Part shown: positions 44,863 to 55,139 of the stretch, piece by piece
How the letters are laid out: every line of letters begins with the position of its first letter
Position numbering within the stretch: position 1 is the stretch's first letter
Origin: Neoscytalidium dimidiatum
Lineage: Eukaryota > Ascomycota > Dothideomycetes > Botryosphaeriales > Botryosphaeriaceae
Direction of reading: 5' to 3'
Assembly (NCBI GenBank): GCA_037367355.1
Contig: CM074697.1
Location: forward strand, 1,674,001 to 1,738,000
Length of the DNA stretch: 64,000 nt
Program-made: the position numbers and the translations under genes
Notes under the pieces: generated by a model
What the model was told of the DNA's origin: nothing
The model's input: the letters and a program-made list of their open reading frames with translations, nothing else
The model's database searches: none

Positions 44863-46436
44863 TCAAATTATCTTCACCAATTCGAAAGAGTATCCCTGCT
44901 TAGGGAGAGGTTCGTAATAGAACGATGTGGGGCTATAGACTCCCATCCGCGCATAATTGCCGTCAGGATCGGCCTTTCTCACGAGTGGAACTTCGTAAGT
45001 TTCTATCTCGTACATCTGAATCGTCTTTGGAACCATCATGACTAACACAGGTGATGCACAGCTCGAAGTTCGTGTCGGTATAGGGCATTCGCTTGTCTGC
45101 CTTGACTTCGAGGCGCTTGCAAGTCAAGACCATGCCTTGTAATGCCAATACTCCTGAAGTCAACTGCCCGTAGATGTCCGTTTCATCGCGAGGTCGGATG
45201 TCCGCGCTGATGAATCGTGCTAGTGGGTTCGAAGACACATCACGGGAAGCCACTTTCGCTGTGGAGTAAGAGGCAGATTCGTTTACGCTTGCCCAGCCCC
45301 AACTTGGTGCTTGCCATTCCGGAATATCCTGGCTTGATCCGGTTCCAAGGACCTGCCAAAGCAGCGCCCAGGGCAAATGCTGGCGGAGAATTCCTGCCTT
45401 GTAATCGCCGTCGACGCTTTGGTCGAAGCGGCGCGCAAGGCCCGAGAAGCCGACGAGCTTGTTTTTCTTCGGGAAGGACAGCTGAGCGCTGCTGTAGCCT
45501 TCTACGGCTTGCATCCCTTGGTCGTCAAGACTTGAGGCGTCTCTCTGGTTACACGCTGTTCCGATGTTCTGTGACATAGTAGGAAGATCGAATAGCCTTG
45601 ACGTTACTAAGCGCAGTGGATCTACAGTCCTTCCGTAGAAGTCGGAGGTGTATTCGCTGACCGTACCTTCCCAGGAGCCCGTCGGCCGAAGCATGGCATG
45701 ACCTACTGCATTCCCAGCAGATTCGGCCTTCGGCGAAGTGGAGGATTCGGGGAGATAATAACCTTTCTTGAAAAACGCAAGCACGTTTGGCCAGTGGAGA
45801 TGCAGAATAAGAGAGGCCTGCTGTGTCCTGACTGTCGTACACGGTCCATGATATCTGATCCAAGCCCCCATGCTTCTAAGAAATGTGGGAGGATTGAAGC
45901 AGACTGGTGTTCCGATGGGTGAAGGCTCCATCGTGAGGATTCTCCGCTCGATCGATTGAAATATCGAGGAGACAGTTGAGATATGCTAGCTGCATGTCCG
46001 TTGCGTGTTTCAGCCAATCTTCCTCGGACCCTTCGCCAGACTGCAGGATGCAAAGGCCGTCAATCCAAAGATATTTGATGTCCAGACGCTGGCAAGTTAC
46101 AATTGCGTCTTGGAAGCTCTTCGGGGGCAGATTAAATGGTATCTCTTTCTGTGGAGATTCAAAGTTGTCTGCGGAAAGTCTCATAAAATCGGGGTTCCGG
46201 CCCCAATAACGGCTGAGCGTGGCGTATCTGTCCATGGGATGCTCTTGTCCGGTGACCATGAGACGAATTCTATCGTTGGGTTGGCTAAGATTGACGAGCC
46301 TCCTTGGTGTCCATTCAGTGTTCCGAACTCTATCAATGCATCTCTCTATTTGTAGGCATTCCGGCACTCGTTGTGCTATTTTAAGCCAAGGCGGGCTACT
46401 TCCGGGTGTTCGGATGAGGGAGGAATAAAGGTTCTC
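44863..46436 (-). pseudogene. Decayed HET-domain (heterokaryon incompatibility) gene
   Basis: HET motifs are visible in order on the minus strand. DRYATLSRYWGR (usually LSHCWG) lies near 46220. The next pieces are LPPKSFQDAIVTCQRL and KYLWIDGLCILQSGEG (46050-46140), AFTHRN, and PLAKRACVFQERLLSPRILH (about 45770-45800), then ICWEC. Downstream come KLVGFSGLARRFD and PEWQAPSWGWASV (about 45290-45460) and a C-terminal exon-like piece MYEIETYEVPLVRKADPDGN. Lesions: no ATG opens the frame, which begins after a stop near 46.44 kb. There is an in-frame TAG at 45876-45878, one C-to-T change from CAG. A frameshift follows between about 45.6 and 45.7 kb. Intact relatives mediate nonself recognition and cell death between fungal strains. 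This copy should not make a full protein. Confidence 0.75.
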
Positions 46437-46892
46437 ATGAATCCATCATCTCTAACACGCCACGGTTCCTTCTCTGAATCCAAAGCAGCCCGGCCGAGGT
46501 GGCCAATTTATGTCTTCGTCTTCAGATTTGGTCCGGAATCGGCGAGAAACAGGGCGGTGTGGTGTGGGTTTTATCCTGGCGGATCGAAAAATACCGTGAC
46601 CACTCAAGAGGAATAGAATGCGGAGAAAAAAAAAAATTCACATCTCAAGGAAGACTCTGGTTAGTTGGAAATGACGTCATTTTCCAGCTCCGGTGGAAAG
46701 CGCGTCCTAAAGAGGCATATTCTGCAGTCTCCTGCAGCGGCTCTTTCTAAGTCGTCAAGGCTTCGATGATGTGAACCCTAACGGTCTGCTTTTTGAAATA
46801 TCGAGACGCACATAGCGCAGAGCATATCGTACAGTGCTACTGCGTCTCGGAGATGTGGACGACTATTTTCTGTAACCACACCGGCGGCTACC
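46437..46892. other. Intergenic upstream of HET relic
   Basis: No gene is supported. An A run lies near 46624-46635. The region ends at the second copy of the LTR-like element. Confidence 0.4.
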
Positions 46893-47013
46893 TGTTGGAA
46901 CAAAACCTCGTAAGTACTAGTATTCGTTGTTGTTTTTCTTCCGTCTATGAGAGAGCGGAGGGGCTAAACTACCCAGCGGCGCTAGCGCCGCGCTAAGCTT
47001 ACCTGCCATAAAA
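46893..47013. mobile_element. LTR-like element, copy B (121 bp)
   Basis: It starts TGTTGGAACAAAACCTCG like copy A and ends GCCATAAAA, where copy A ends GCCATAACA. It contains a perfect 16-nt palindrome GCGGCGCTAGCGCCGC; copy A has one mismatch there. The flanking pentamers are CTACC (46888-46892) and CTAAC (47014-47018), a target duplication with one mismatch. The worn 3' end and flanks suggest that this insertion is older than copy A. Same orientation as copy A, 12 kb away. Confidence 0.7.
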
Positions 47014-47814
47014 CTAACGGCCGGACGTTGGCGTGTGGTTGGGCAAGTATCTCTAGCTCTGGTTGGCACAATAATCATGAACTGGAGCTTATATAAAGCG
47101 CATTTGCAGTCCGGGAGAATGACGTCCAACCAGTCTTTAGAATGGAGGAGTAAATAAAGAGGAGAACCTCTTCGGGCTGAGTGGGAATCCATCGCTTCAG
47201 AACTCTCGGCCGCGGTGCGGGCGCATTGGCAGGTGGCACAATTTGGGGACGGAGAACCCAAGCTCAGCATTTCGGATATCTCTCCCTTCCCTTCCGCGAA
47301 CCTCAAGAAGATAAGAAACCAGGGGGGGAAGATGGGGTGGGGGAATACACCAGTGGACCACCACGAACGGCGCTAACAAGGATTGCGGAAGGATGAATTC
47401 TGGTAGTACATTCTTCCATTCTCCCGGGTGTATCAACATAGATTGGATGGATTGCTTGAGCCTACTGCAGTGGAATGAGGCAGTCCAATCGGCCCGATGC
47501 AGCATCAAGTTCATGCTGTACAGATGAAGGTTACAAGCAGCATCCCTTGTGTTGCAATAGTTACGCCCTTTCCTTCTCTTTTTGTCAATGGCGACACAAG
47601 AAGAGGAAGAGTAAATTTGTGGGCGCCCGACGGTAAGAGTAATGTACTTAGAAGCCCTCCATCTTCTGCCTGGAGTGAATTTACTATTAGCTGAGGTTCG
47701 GCTACTGTGTCCATCTGTCTGATCCAAAATCCACACTCACACGCTTTCACCTCCCTTTGCCTTTTTATGCCCCTTCAAATCCATTCCGTTGCGTATAATT
47801 GATTACGAATAGGT
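47014..47814. other. Intergenic upstream of the uncharacterised conserved gene
   Basis: No supported gene. The minus-strand reading frame of 179 codons at 47197-47736 has no motif and probably arises by chance. The region should contain the promoter for the gene starting at 47815. Confidence 0.4.
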
Positions 47815-48936
47815 ATGGATACTTCTGCGGAGATAAAACGACGGATTTTCATTACGTACCGCTCTTTATTTTCTTCGGTGGCAGCACAGCTTCAAGCCAA
47901 GAAAAAGAAGAAGAAAAAAATCGAAAAGATAATCCTCAACAATGGAACCCACTCGCAAGACCTGGTTAAGGAACTCGGACTCGAGAAGGTCGTCCGCATC
48001 CTGATGCACTTTTTGGAAAAGGGTCTCTTTGAATCCGAGCTTAACGCTAAAGTCGAATTCCCAGAGCTCTTTGAATCCAGGTCATGCACGAGTATCCAGA
48101 GAACCTCGTCTGAGTATGAGACTGCTCGATGCGAGTCTGAGATCTTGGATGCTATGGACGCGGACATCGCGCGGGAAACAAGTGCCGTGCTTCCAACTCC
48201 AGATCGCCAGATTGAAGTGCTACCAAAATTTCCTCAGGAAAATAGTTCCGGTATGTTCCTGAACTGTGCGGATGCAAGTGTCCTATTAAATTAGTTCGTT
48301 GCAGAGGGTCCTGAAATCTCGCTCCATCCTTCATATATCCCGTACAAAGCCCAACATCTCCTCCTCACCACGGTCCAGCACATGCTTGAAGAATGTTGCT
48401 TTGATTTCGCGAAAACGTGGCTACCGGAAGTTCTTCAGAGCCGGAAATGGGAATGTGCGGAGGCCGTGGAGTTGACGAAGTGGCTCTCGGTCTTGAACAA
48501 GCGTTGTGACAAAATCCCTCCGCACGCATCAACGGTACATATCTCGTCGCTACAAGGCATTATGGGTTCCGTAAGACGCTTGCGTCATACCGCAGTTCAT
48601 CGTCTACCCATAACCGCCCGAGGCATTTGCGAGCTCATCCAGTCCGCAGCGAAGCTGTCAGAGAATCTGAAGGACCCCTTGCGTACGGCACAACTGGAGG
48701 CAATCGCGCAGACGCTCGGGTCCCTAACTCAGGACATGGAATTGCATAAGAAATTCTTGAAAAACACGCTGGATGCCAACCTGCAGTCAATCCGTCGGCA
48801 GCGGGAAGAATTGGATCAGCGCGAAGCAGCCTTAATCGCTTCGACAGAAAAGGAGGATGCGAATAGAAAGGCCCTGGTCGGTTCTTTGGTTGAGGAATTC
48901 ATTCAGAAGATCATTCATGATCCGTTGTCCCGCTGA
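47815..48936 (+). CDS. Conserved uncharacterised fungal protein with C-terminal coiled coil
   Basis: Two exons (47815-48250 and 48305-48936) encode 355 residues, and the junction keeps frame (SSEGPEISLHPSYIPYKAQH). The second half contains a pattern I recognise from many uncharacterised filamentous-fungal proteins: ECAEAVELTKWLSVLNKR, RRLRHTAVHRLPITARGICE, then a charged coiled coil (ANLQSIRRQREELDQREAAL). It ends in GSLVEEFIQKI. No enzymatic motif is visible. The N-terminal 40 residues include a lysine-rich run (KKKKKKKIEK) and are the least certain part of the model. It lies in the accessory stretch between decayed genes but shows no lesion itself. Confidence 0.65.
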
Positions 48937-49156
48937 CTTCCGTTGGATGATGAGGCAGAGCTGTCCAAAGAGATTCGTAGCGCTGGTAAAAGCTGAAATG
49001 ATCTTGGCCTCTTGAACCCATTCATTAAATCCTCTGTGGTGCAATTAGTTAAACTCTTAGGTGTCCGTGATATCTTTATTGGCGTGAAGGTCAAGCCTGC
49101 AACTCGGAACGCTCTCTACCGTCAGCTTCGACCGCCCTTATCTGCTTACTGTCTAC

Positions 49157-49848
49157 CTAGGACACATTATGATGGCCATGAGGAGAGTGTTCGCCGTCAT
49201 AACTCGGCACTTTGCTTCTCCGCCAGAGGTACACGACGGCCGCTAAAGCTGTCCATGATACGAACAAAAGTGCTCCCAACACACCGCGAATGACAGGTAT
49301 ACCTGAAGTACCGTTGCCTGATATGTCTTTCTCTGTCTGCACAGTGAGCAGAAGCACCCCGATACTCGTTACGTTAGTCATCGCAGTTGAATTGTCATAG
49401 CAGTTTCAACTGTTGGCGGATTCGCGGCAGCACCATAAGCCAGGTAAGCATTGTAGGACACTAGCAGATGTCCAGTTTGAGCTGCGGACTATTCAGTAGC
49501 TTAGCATGCTATTGAATCCATAGAATCCTATCCACAAAGAAGCACGAAGCACTCAATCCCATTGCAGAGCTTTGGACAAACTACGTCTTCTCAAGAAGAA
49601 TCAGTACACGTGTTTGCCCATGTAAATCCAGACAACCCTTCACTAGTGGCCATGCAGAGACCCGAGTCGAGACAGACATCCAGGCTTTCTTTGCGGTTGG
49701 TCACGCAACAGGCGCTGGCCACAGATGCAGAGGTGTTGCACGGACCGTAAAACGAAGAAAGCGCATTTCCAGTGAGATCGTAGCAGATGCTCTCCAGATT
49801 AAAAGTGGTGGAAAATAAGGTGAGAAGGAGCAAGAATGGGTGTTTCAT
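49157..49848 (-). pseudogene. Decayed small cysteine-rich secreted/membrane protein gene
   Basis: A signal peptide opens at 49848 (MKHPFLLLLTLFSTTF), followed by a Cys-rich ectodomain (ICYDLTGNALSSFYGPC, ACCVTNRKESLDVCLDSGLC, CTDSS). The next codon is TGA at 49591-49593, where relatives of this fungal family have Trp in a CTDxxW motif, and Cys-rich sequence continues beyond it (DVVCPKLCNG). A final exon-like piece at 49157-49381 has one membrane helix (GALLFVSWTALAAVVYLWRR) and a short cytosolic tail. The stop can be explained by TGG to TGA. The middle part could not be joined into an open frame. Function of intact relatives is unknown. Confidence 0.5.
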
Positions 49849-50831
49849 GTCTGGCAAGGCTGAGTTTGTGTACACGTGGGTCGAGTATAAACCTGCCGGA
49901 ATACATATCTTAGATAATTTGAGTTGACTGGACTGTGTTGGATATCAAAGAGGAAACTAACGAATGAGACTGTACTCTTAAGGAGTGATCTGCATGCCTT
50001 GTCGCCCCCAACTGGATCTTAATATCTGCGCAGAGGGGCCGTCTGGGGCCGATATGGTGCAGATGATATTAGAGGCCGCGGGGATCTGCAGGCACCTACT
50101 ATCAGCTACTGACAGCTCTACTAGTAGGCTGTTTTAGCGGCTTATTTCGTTATTTTGCTTTATGTGGTTTGGTGTTTTACTATTTTATTGTTCGGTACAC
50201 AATTATACCATCTTTAAACAGTAGTTGCCATATATATATATAGCCGCGTAATTAGCTACTTACTTATTAAATAACTATTCATTATTGCTAGGTTCATCAA
50301 ATAATCCTCAGCCGAAGTCGCATTTCCTGGTTAGCTCGGAGTCCAGAAAGCGGCCTCGACCCGAGCCTCGTATTCGGGCCTTCGCTCAATCCAACATCTG
50401 CTATCGCCTGGCAAAAACTGAGCGAAGTTCCGAGCAGAGCCTGGAGGATATGGCAATTTCCTCTGGTACTGCTCATCAGTCTTGCATTCCTCTCCTCGTG
50501 AGTCTACTGCCCTCAGTATCAAATGCCTGACCAGACCTTCCATCGGCGAACATTTATAAATCGCGTGAGCGGAATTCCTAATGATTGCGCCTTGAGTTAT
50601 GCTTCCAGTTCCGTGGCGTGGATTTGCGAGAGAAGGTATGGGTGGATGGACATGTATCGTCGTATTATCCTGCCTCGTTGCATCTACCGATTTACCTCGA
50701 AAAAGCATTGCTCCTGCGGCTTCCTATCTCAAACTAGTTCATATCCATATCAATTGACCAGCAGTCAAACACTACAATGTACTCCGACCATTGCCATAAC
50801 CAATCTCGTGTACCACTAAGTCACCTTCTCC
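49849..50831. other. Intergenic with an AT-rich patch
   Basis: No gene is supported. 50100-50280 is AT-rich: by hand count, 34 of 120 bases are G or C in 50161-50280. It contains a TA repeat near 50231-50241. This may be a worn repeat, but no ends or duplications were identified. Confidence 0.4.
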
Positions 50832-52242
50832 TTAGGCTCCTTTCAATATCCACCGTATGCCCTGTACCACCTTTTTCAGGCATGGCTCCGTCTTTGCCAA
50901 TTGAGGAAAGAACCAGAAGTAGTGTGCCAATCCCATGTAATGTTCCCTCTTCACCGCAACGCCCGAATCCCTTAAAGCCGCCTCAAGAACTATAACATCG
51001 TCACGCATCAGATCCTTTCTGGGCCGTAACGATGTACGTCCGCGGGAACCTTTTCAACGCCACTTCATCGTAGCTGAACTTCACGGCCAGGAGCGGGTCG
51101 TCCGGACTGCGTTCTGCTAAGAGCTCTGTCGACACCGTTCAGTACCTGCACGAGCACACCCTTCCCCTCACCTTCGTCTTTCATCCGTCGCCGCAACCGA
51201 AGGTGGTGATGATTGAGAAGACTCACCAAGCACGCCAAAATGATCCGGCCCTCTCACCACCACCGGTGCCGTCATCTCCAGCCTCCAATAAGTCTTATAC
51301 AGTCAGCTATACCTCTTCGGCGGCCTCTCTGAATGCACAGTCACCGGAAACATACCTACCCTGACCTCTTTCTCCCTACCCCTCTGCCCCAGCATGTACA
51401 CGACATTGAACGCCAGCGCGCCACCTGCCGAACCGCCCTGTTCAACCATCCGCTCCGGGTCGCCGCCGACGGACGCGGCGTTGGTGCGCGCCCAGTTGAA
51501 CGCGGCTAGGCAGTCGGACAGCATGCCAGGCGTCATGTTCTCCGGCAGCAGACCATAGCCGACGGAAACGACGACGCAGGGCGTAAGGGCGGCGATGCCG
51601 CGGCACTGCGCGTCCTCGCTGTCGAGCGTGCCGCAGACCCAGCCGCCGCCGTGGTACCAGACGACGATCGGGAGCGGGTCGCTGCTGCTGCTTCTGGCTG
51701 CGTGGGACGAGGGAAAGGCGACTGAGGGCTTGTAGATGCGGAGGAGCACCTCTGTGGAGTTGGAGGAGTCCGGGGCCGGGATGGATGTGTCTGGAGGCGA
51801 GCATTAGCAAGACACTTGGAATCGAATAAGAAGCGGGGCTGAGAAAGGAAGTGATACAATTTCTGCTGCGAGATTGATAAGAGGATCTTGGGCCAGCTCC
51901 TACCTTCAACACCTATGCCCTCGACTGGTGGCCATAACCGCTGGAGCGCATCGGCCATACCATTGAACTGTATGCGTTTCTCATCTTGGCTGCCTTCCAG
52001 GTGCTTACGGCCACCGATTGCGGCTTCCAACTTAATGAAATTAGCTATATATTTCGTAAACAACCTGGTGTCAAGAGAGAACAAACCTCAGGCCAAGCTG
52101 GGTCGTAATCCTCTTCAGCCACCAAAGCTCCGTCAATGATTGAACTTGTGGCCACTGCTGCCTGCCCCATTCTTAGGAAACCGATCTCCTTAACGGTGTC
52201 AGATATGAAATCCAACGAGAGCCAGGAGTAGCGGGGTAGCAC
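50832..52242 (-). pseudogene. Decayed alpha/beta-hydrolase (esterase/lipase, HSL-type) gene
   Basis: Nearly the whole protein can be read on the minus strand. The N-terminus YSWLSLDFISDTVKEIGFLR has GTG where ATG is expected. LEAAIGGRKHLEGSQDEK and FNGMADALQRLWPPVEG follow across two clean introns. The oxyanion motif is VVWYHGGGWVCGTL (about 51640-51670). The nucleophile elbow is GGSAGG (about 51430), in place of the usual GDSAGG. Towards the end come PRTYIVTA, LMRDD and the His motif HYMGLAHYFW. Lesions: no ATG start, an in-frame TGA at 51303-51305, and a one-base frameshift near 51.01-51.03 kb. Relatives hydrolyse short-chain esters or lactones. With three defects, this copy is almost certainly dead. 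Confidence 0.8.
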
Positions 52243-52938
52243 CGGGATTTATATTAATGAGCAGTCCCGACCAGACTAAGCGCTATACTGTTTTAGACCA
52301 AAAAAATCACAACCACGACTACTTACCCCTTCCAGAAGTAGGATTTACATGCCGACAAACGCTACTTAGGGAGCTCCTGTGGGGTTGTTCTTATCTTGGG
52401 CCACGACATCTGTTACAGCGTTAATAATAACAGGCACGCCATTATGAGCACCCCATATTATCACCTATTCTGTATCATCGTAGTCGAACACTCAAATTCT
52501 CAACCGATTTTCTGATATTGACTTGCCTTGGTTTTACGTAGCTGTTCCATTTACTCTCTACTTCAAGACACATGATGCAGGCCTATTTACCTGTATTCAG
52601 TGCTATTTAGCCTCCTCTGTTCTTTTTGATCATTCCTCTGCCAACCTCTTGCAAATTTTCGGCTTGAGCTCTTCGGAGCATATCCCAGCCATATCCAACC
52701 AGACCAAAATCTCTGGATAGTGTGACCTCTTCAATCGAGCGGAACCATGGCGTGATCAGAGCGAGTACGAGCAGTGACAGGGACAGGGTATGTGGTATCA
52801 TCGGCTCTTTCACGAAGCTGCGGCAGTTGTTTGGGAAGGCCCGGCGGCCTGCCCTTGCTGTTGCGCGAGGACCTTTTGTCTCAGGGCTGGGATGATGTCA
52901 GCGAATGCCAGTGCCAGTTGATAGTCGATCCAATATGA
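52243..52938. other. Intergenic between hydrolase relic and PFD5
   Basis: No gene or repeat is supported. The region is slightly AT-rich from 52260 to 52640. Confidence 0.4.
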
Positions 52939-53800
52939 TCATAGCTGTGGGAAGTGCGATGTCATGAGTAACAGCATTGTTGCCCCACCCGGGAGGTGCC
53001 CAAGATCTGGAATGGGAACCAATAACGGTTCGAATCTCCCGATTCCAGCCATGAGCACTCCTGCCACATGGACAGCGCCATCCCAGAGGCCGGTATCCTC
53101 GGTAGAAATATATTTATGCTCCCGATGCCGTCTGACGTGCCCAGCCCAATGCTAAAGGAAAGAATCCACTCACCGTCCTCGATGACTCTTAGATTGTTGC
53201 TCTTGCCGGTGACGATGGCCTCCAGATCCTTCAGATTTTTCTCTAAGTTCTTTATCTTGCGGTCGTAGAAGTCCTTGGCATCGTCGGTTGACTTCTCGAC
53301 GTAGAAGCCAGTGCCAACGTCCACGAGCACCGTCTTGACGTCGGCGAGGGTGCCGGTAACGTAGAGGGAGGAGGTAAGGGGGACGAGGATAGGCTTATCT
53401 ATTGAGTGCAACCGAGAAGTATCAGAGCATGTGTTCATTGCAACGGCCACGTGTAGAGAGTAATTTCCTCGGGAAATAGAGCGGAGGGAGCAGGAGATGG
53501 AGGGGTGGTGGGGTGCGTACGTACCCGTCGAGCCAGACGCAAGGCCAGTGTTGATTGACTTGAGACAATCCCGGAAGCGGTTCTGAGCACTGCGCAGTGA
53601 TTGGAACGAGGAGGTCAAGTGCTCGAGCTCCGTGTCGAGTTGCTTCTTAAGCTGGCTGAGCTGCGGGACCGAAAGGGCCATGAGGTCGACTGGGGGAGTA
53701 AAAACGCGCCATGTGGTTAGCTCCTGCCTGTGCGGCGCGTCTTGACTCTGGGGAAGATCCACTCACCCATCTGGCCGCCCTTGTCGCCGGAGGAAGCCAT
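52939..53800 (-). CDS. PFD5: Prefoldin subunit 5 (prefoldin alpha-type)
   Basis: My model has four exons: 53800-53767, 53689-53525, 53398-53174 and 53060-52939, giving 181 residues. The layout is that of an alpha-type prefoldin: an N-terminal coiled-coil helix (LPQLSQLKKQ-type segment, VPQLSQLKKQLDTELEHLTS), a beta hairpin (DKPILVPLTSSLYVTGTLAD, KTVLVDVGTGFYVEKSTDDA), and a second coiled-coil helix (DFYDRKIKNLEKNLKDLEAI). This matches subunit 5 (yeast Gim5). Role: part of the six-subunit cytosolic chaperone that passes actin and tubulin to the CCT chaperonin. The last exon is the weakest part; reading straight into the intron gives a different end. A start of 11 residues on a separate small exon is plausible. 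Confidence 0.8.
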
Positions 53801-53977
53801 TGCGGGGTAGCTTGTGTGCAGTGGTGCGGGCAATGACGATGCGTCGCGTGGTGTTGAGTTTTTGGGCGAGTCATGGAGGCAAAGCTTTATGACTCGTATG
53901 CTTAAATTCGCGGCGCATCATCGCTTCAATCTCGAGCTTCAACTCCCTCCTCTGTTTTTTCACCCACACTTGCACCG
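53801..53977. promoter_or_regulatory. Compact divergent promoter of PFD5 and the JmjC gene
   Basis: Only 177 bases separate the two start codons, so the two genes probably share a promoter. A CT-rich tract precedes the + strand start. Confidence 0.5.
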
Positions 53978-55139
53978 ATGCCTCCCATCACTCGACGAGT
54001 ATCTGTCAACACAATATCAAGAGCCTTCTATTCTAGTCCGTCTAAGAAATGGAAACTCGTTAAACCCATCCAAAGCGCGCGGAACAATGCCTACATAAGC
54101 GACGAGCAAAAGGATGAGCCTCGTCTCCTTACGTACGACAATTTCGAAGCGGTCGATGCCATATTCCGTTGGTTCAGGCCAGTTGACCGCAAATCTCATT
54201 TTCACGAGCTTAAAACCGAGGAATTCCGCCCATTCTCCAATCTAGTCGTCCCGCTCGAGTACACAGGCCCCGACCCAGCCGACGCTTCTAAGACGACGTT
54301 CAAGCGCTTCAACGCGCCGCTGAGTGTCTTTCTCGACTACATGGAACAGCCTCCCGAGAACATGCACCTTTATCTTGCCCAGTGCAGTACGAACGATCTG
54401 CCTCAGGCTATACGACAATCAGTACCCATTCCTACATTCATCTATCGCCATGGGTACCTGCAAAAACGCCGTAGCGTGAAGGGGGGTCGCAAATTCCAGC
54501 CTGACATATATGACACTTCTTTATGGATCGGACTGCCACCTACGTATACGCCCTTACACCGCGACCCCAATCCGAATTGCCTCTTCCAGCTGGCCGGCAA
54601 GAAGATGGTCAGGCTCTTCCCGCCGGACAAGGGATTGGAGATATTTCAGAGAGTCAAGAAAAGGATCGGTGATGCTGACGGGGACCTCAGCGGAAGGATT
54701 AGGGGAGAAGAGATGATGATGGGGAAAGAAAAGGAGGAATTGGAAAAGGAAGTGTGGGAAGGCGAATACGATCCGGAGTCGGGAGGATTGGAGGTTCGTT
54801 TGCAAAGAGGCAGAGGGTTGTACATCCCGGAGGGCTGGTGGCACAGTGTCAGGGGTTACGGAAGTGGTGTGACGGCATCAGTAAGTTGCTTTAATTCTAC
54901 GCGGTTTCAATCGCGCTATGTCACACTAATCACATGCGCAGGTTAATTGGTGGTTCAGATGGAGGGATACCCCCCGGAGTACGGCGGAAACTGTTTCGGA
55001 GCCAGATACGCCAAAGGACTGCAACATTTCAGAACCCGTGCCTAGCCCAGAGTCGGCATCTGCAACGCTTAACCCTTCATCACAGCAAAAGGACAGCCTC
55101 CACGACCCTGCTTTAGCAAGCGTTCCTTCGTCTGGGTAA
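53978..55139 (+). CDS. JmjC/cupin-like domain protein
   Basis: Two exons (53978-54880 and 54942-55139) encode 366 residues. The core reads TPLHRDPNPNCLFQLAGKKM, with an HxD iron-binding pair at the expected place, followed by VRLFPPDKG and the distal motif YIPEGWWHSV, where the third His ligand lies. The exon junction gives SVNWWFRWRD, typical of JmjC cupins of the tRNA-hydroxylase/TYW5-like type. The N-terminus (MPPITRRVSVNTISRAFYSS) is basic and Ser-rich, without acidic residues, like a mitochondrial presequence. The expected chemistry is 2-oxoglutarate/Fe(II)-dependent hydroxylation or demethylation. The substrate is unknown. The last 71 bases of coding sequence overlap the end of the gene on the other strand. 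Confidence 0.8.
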
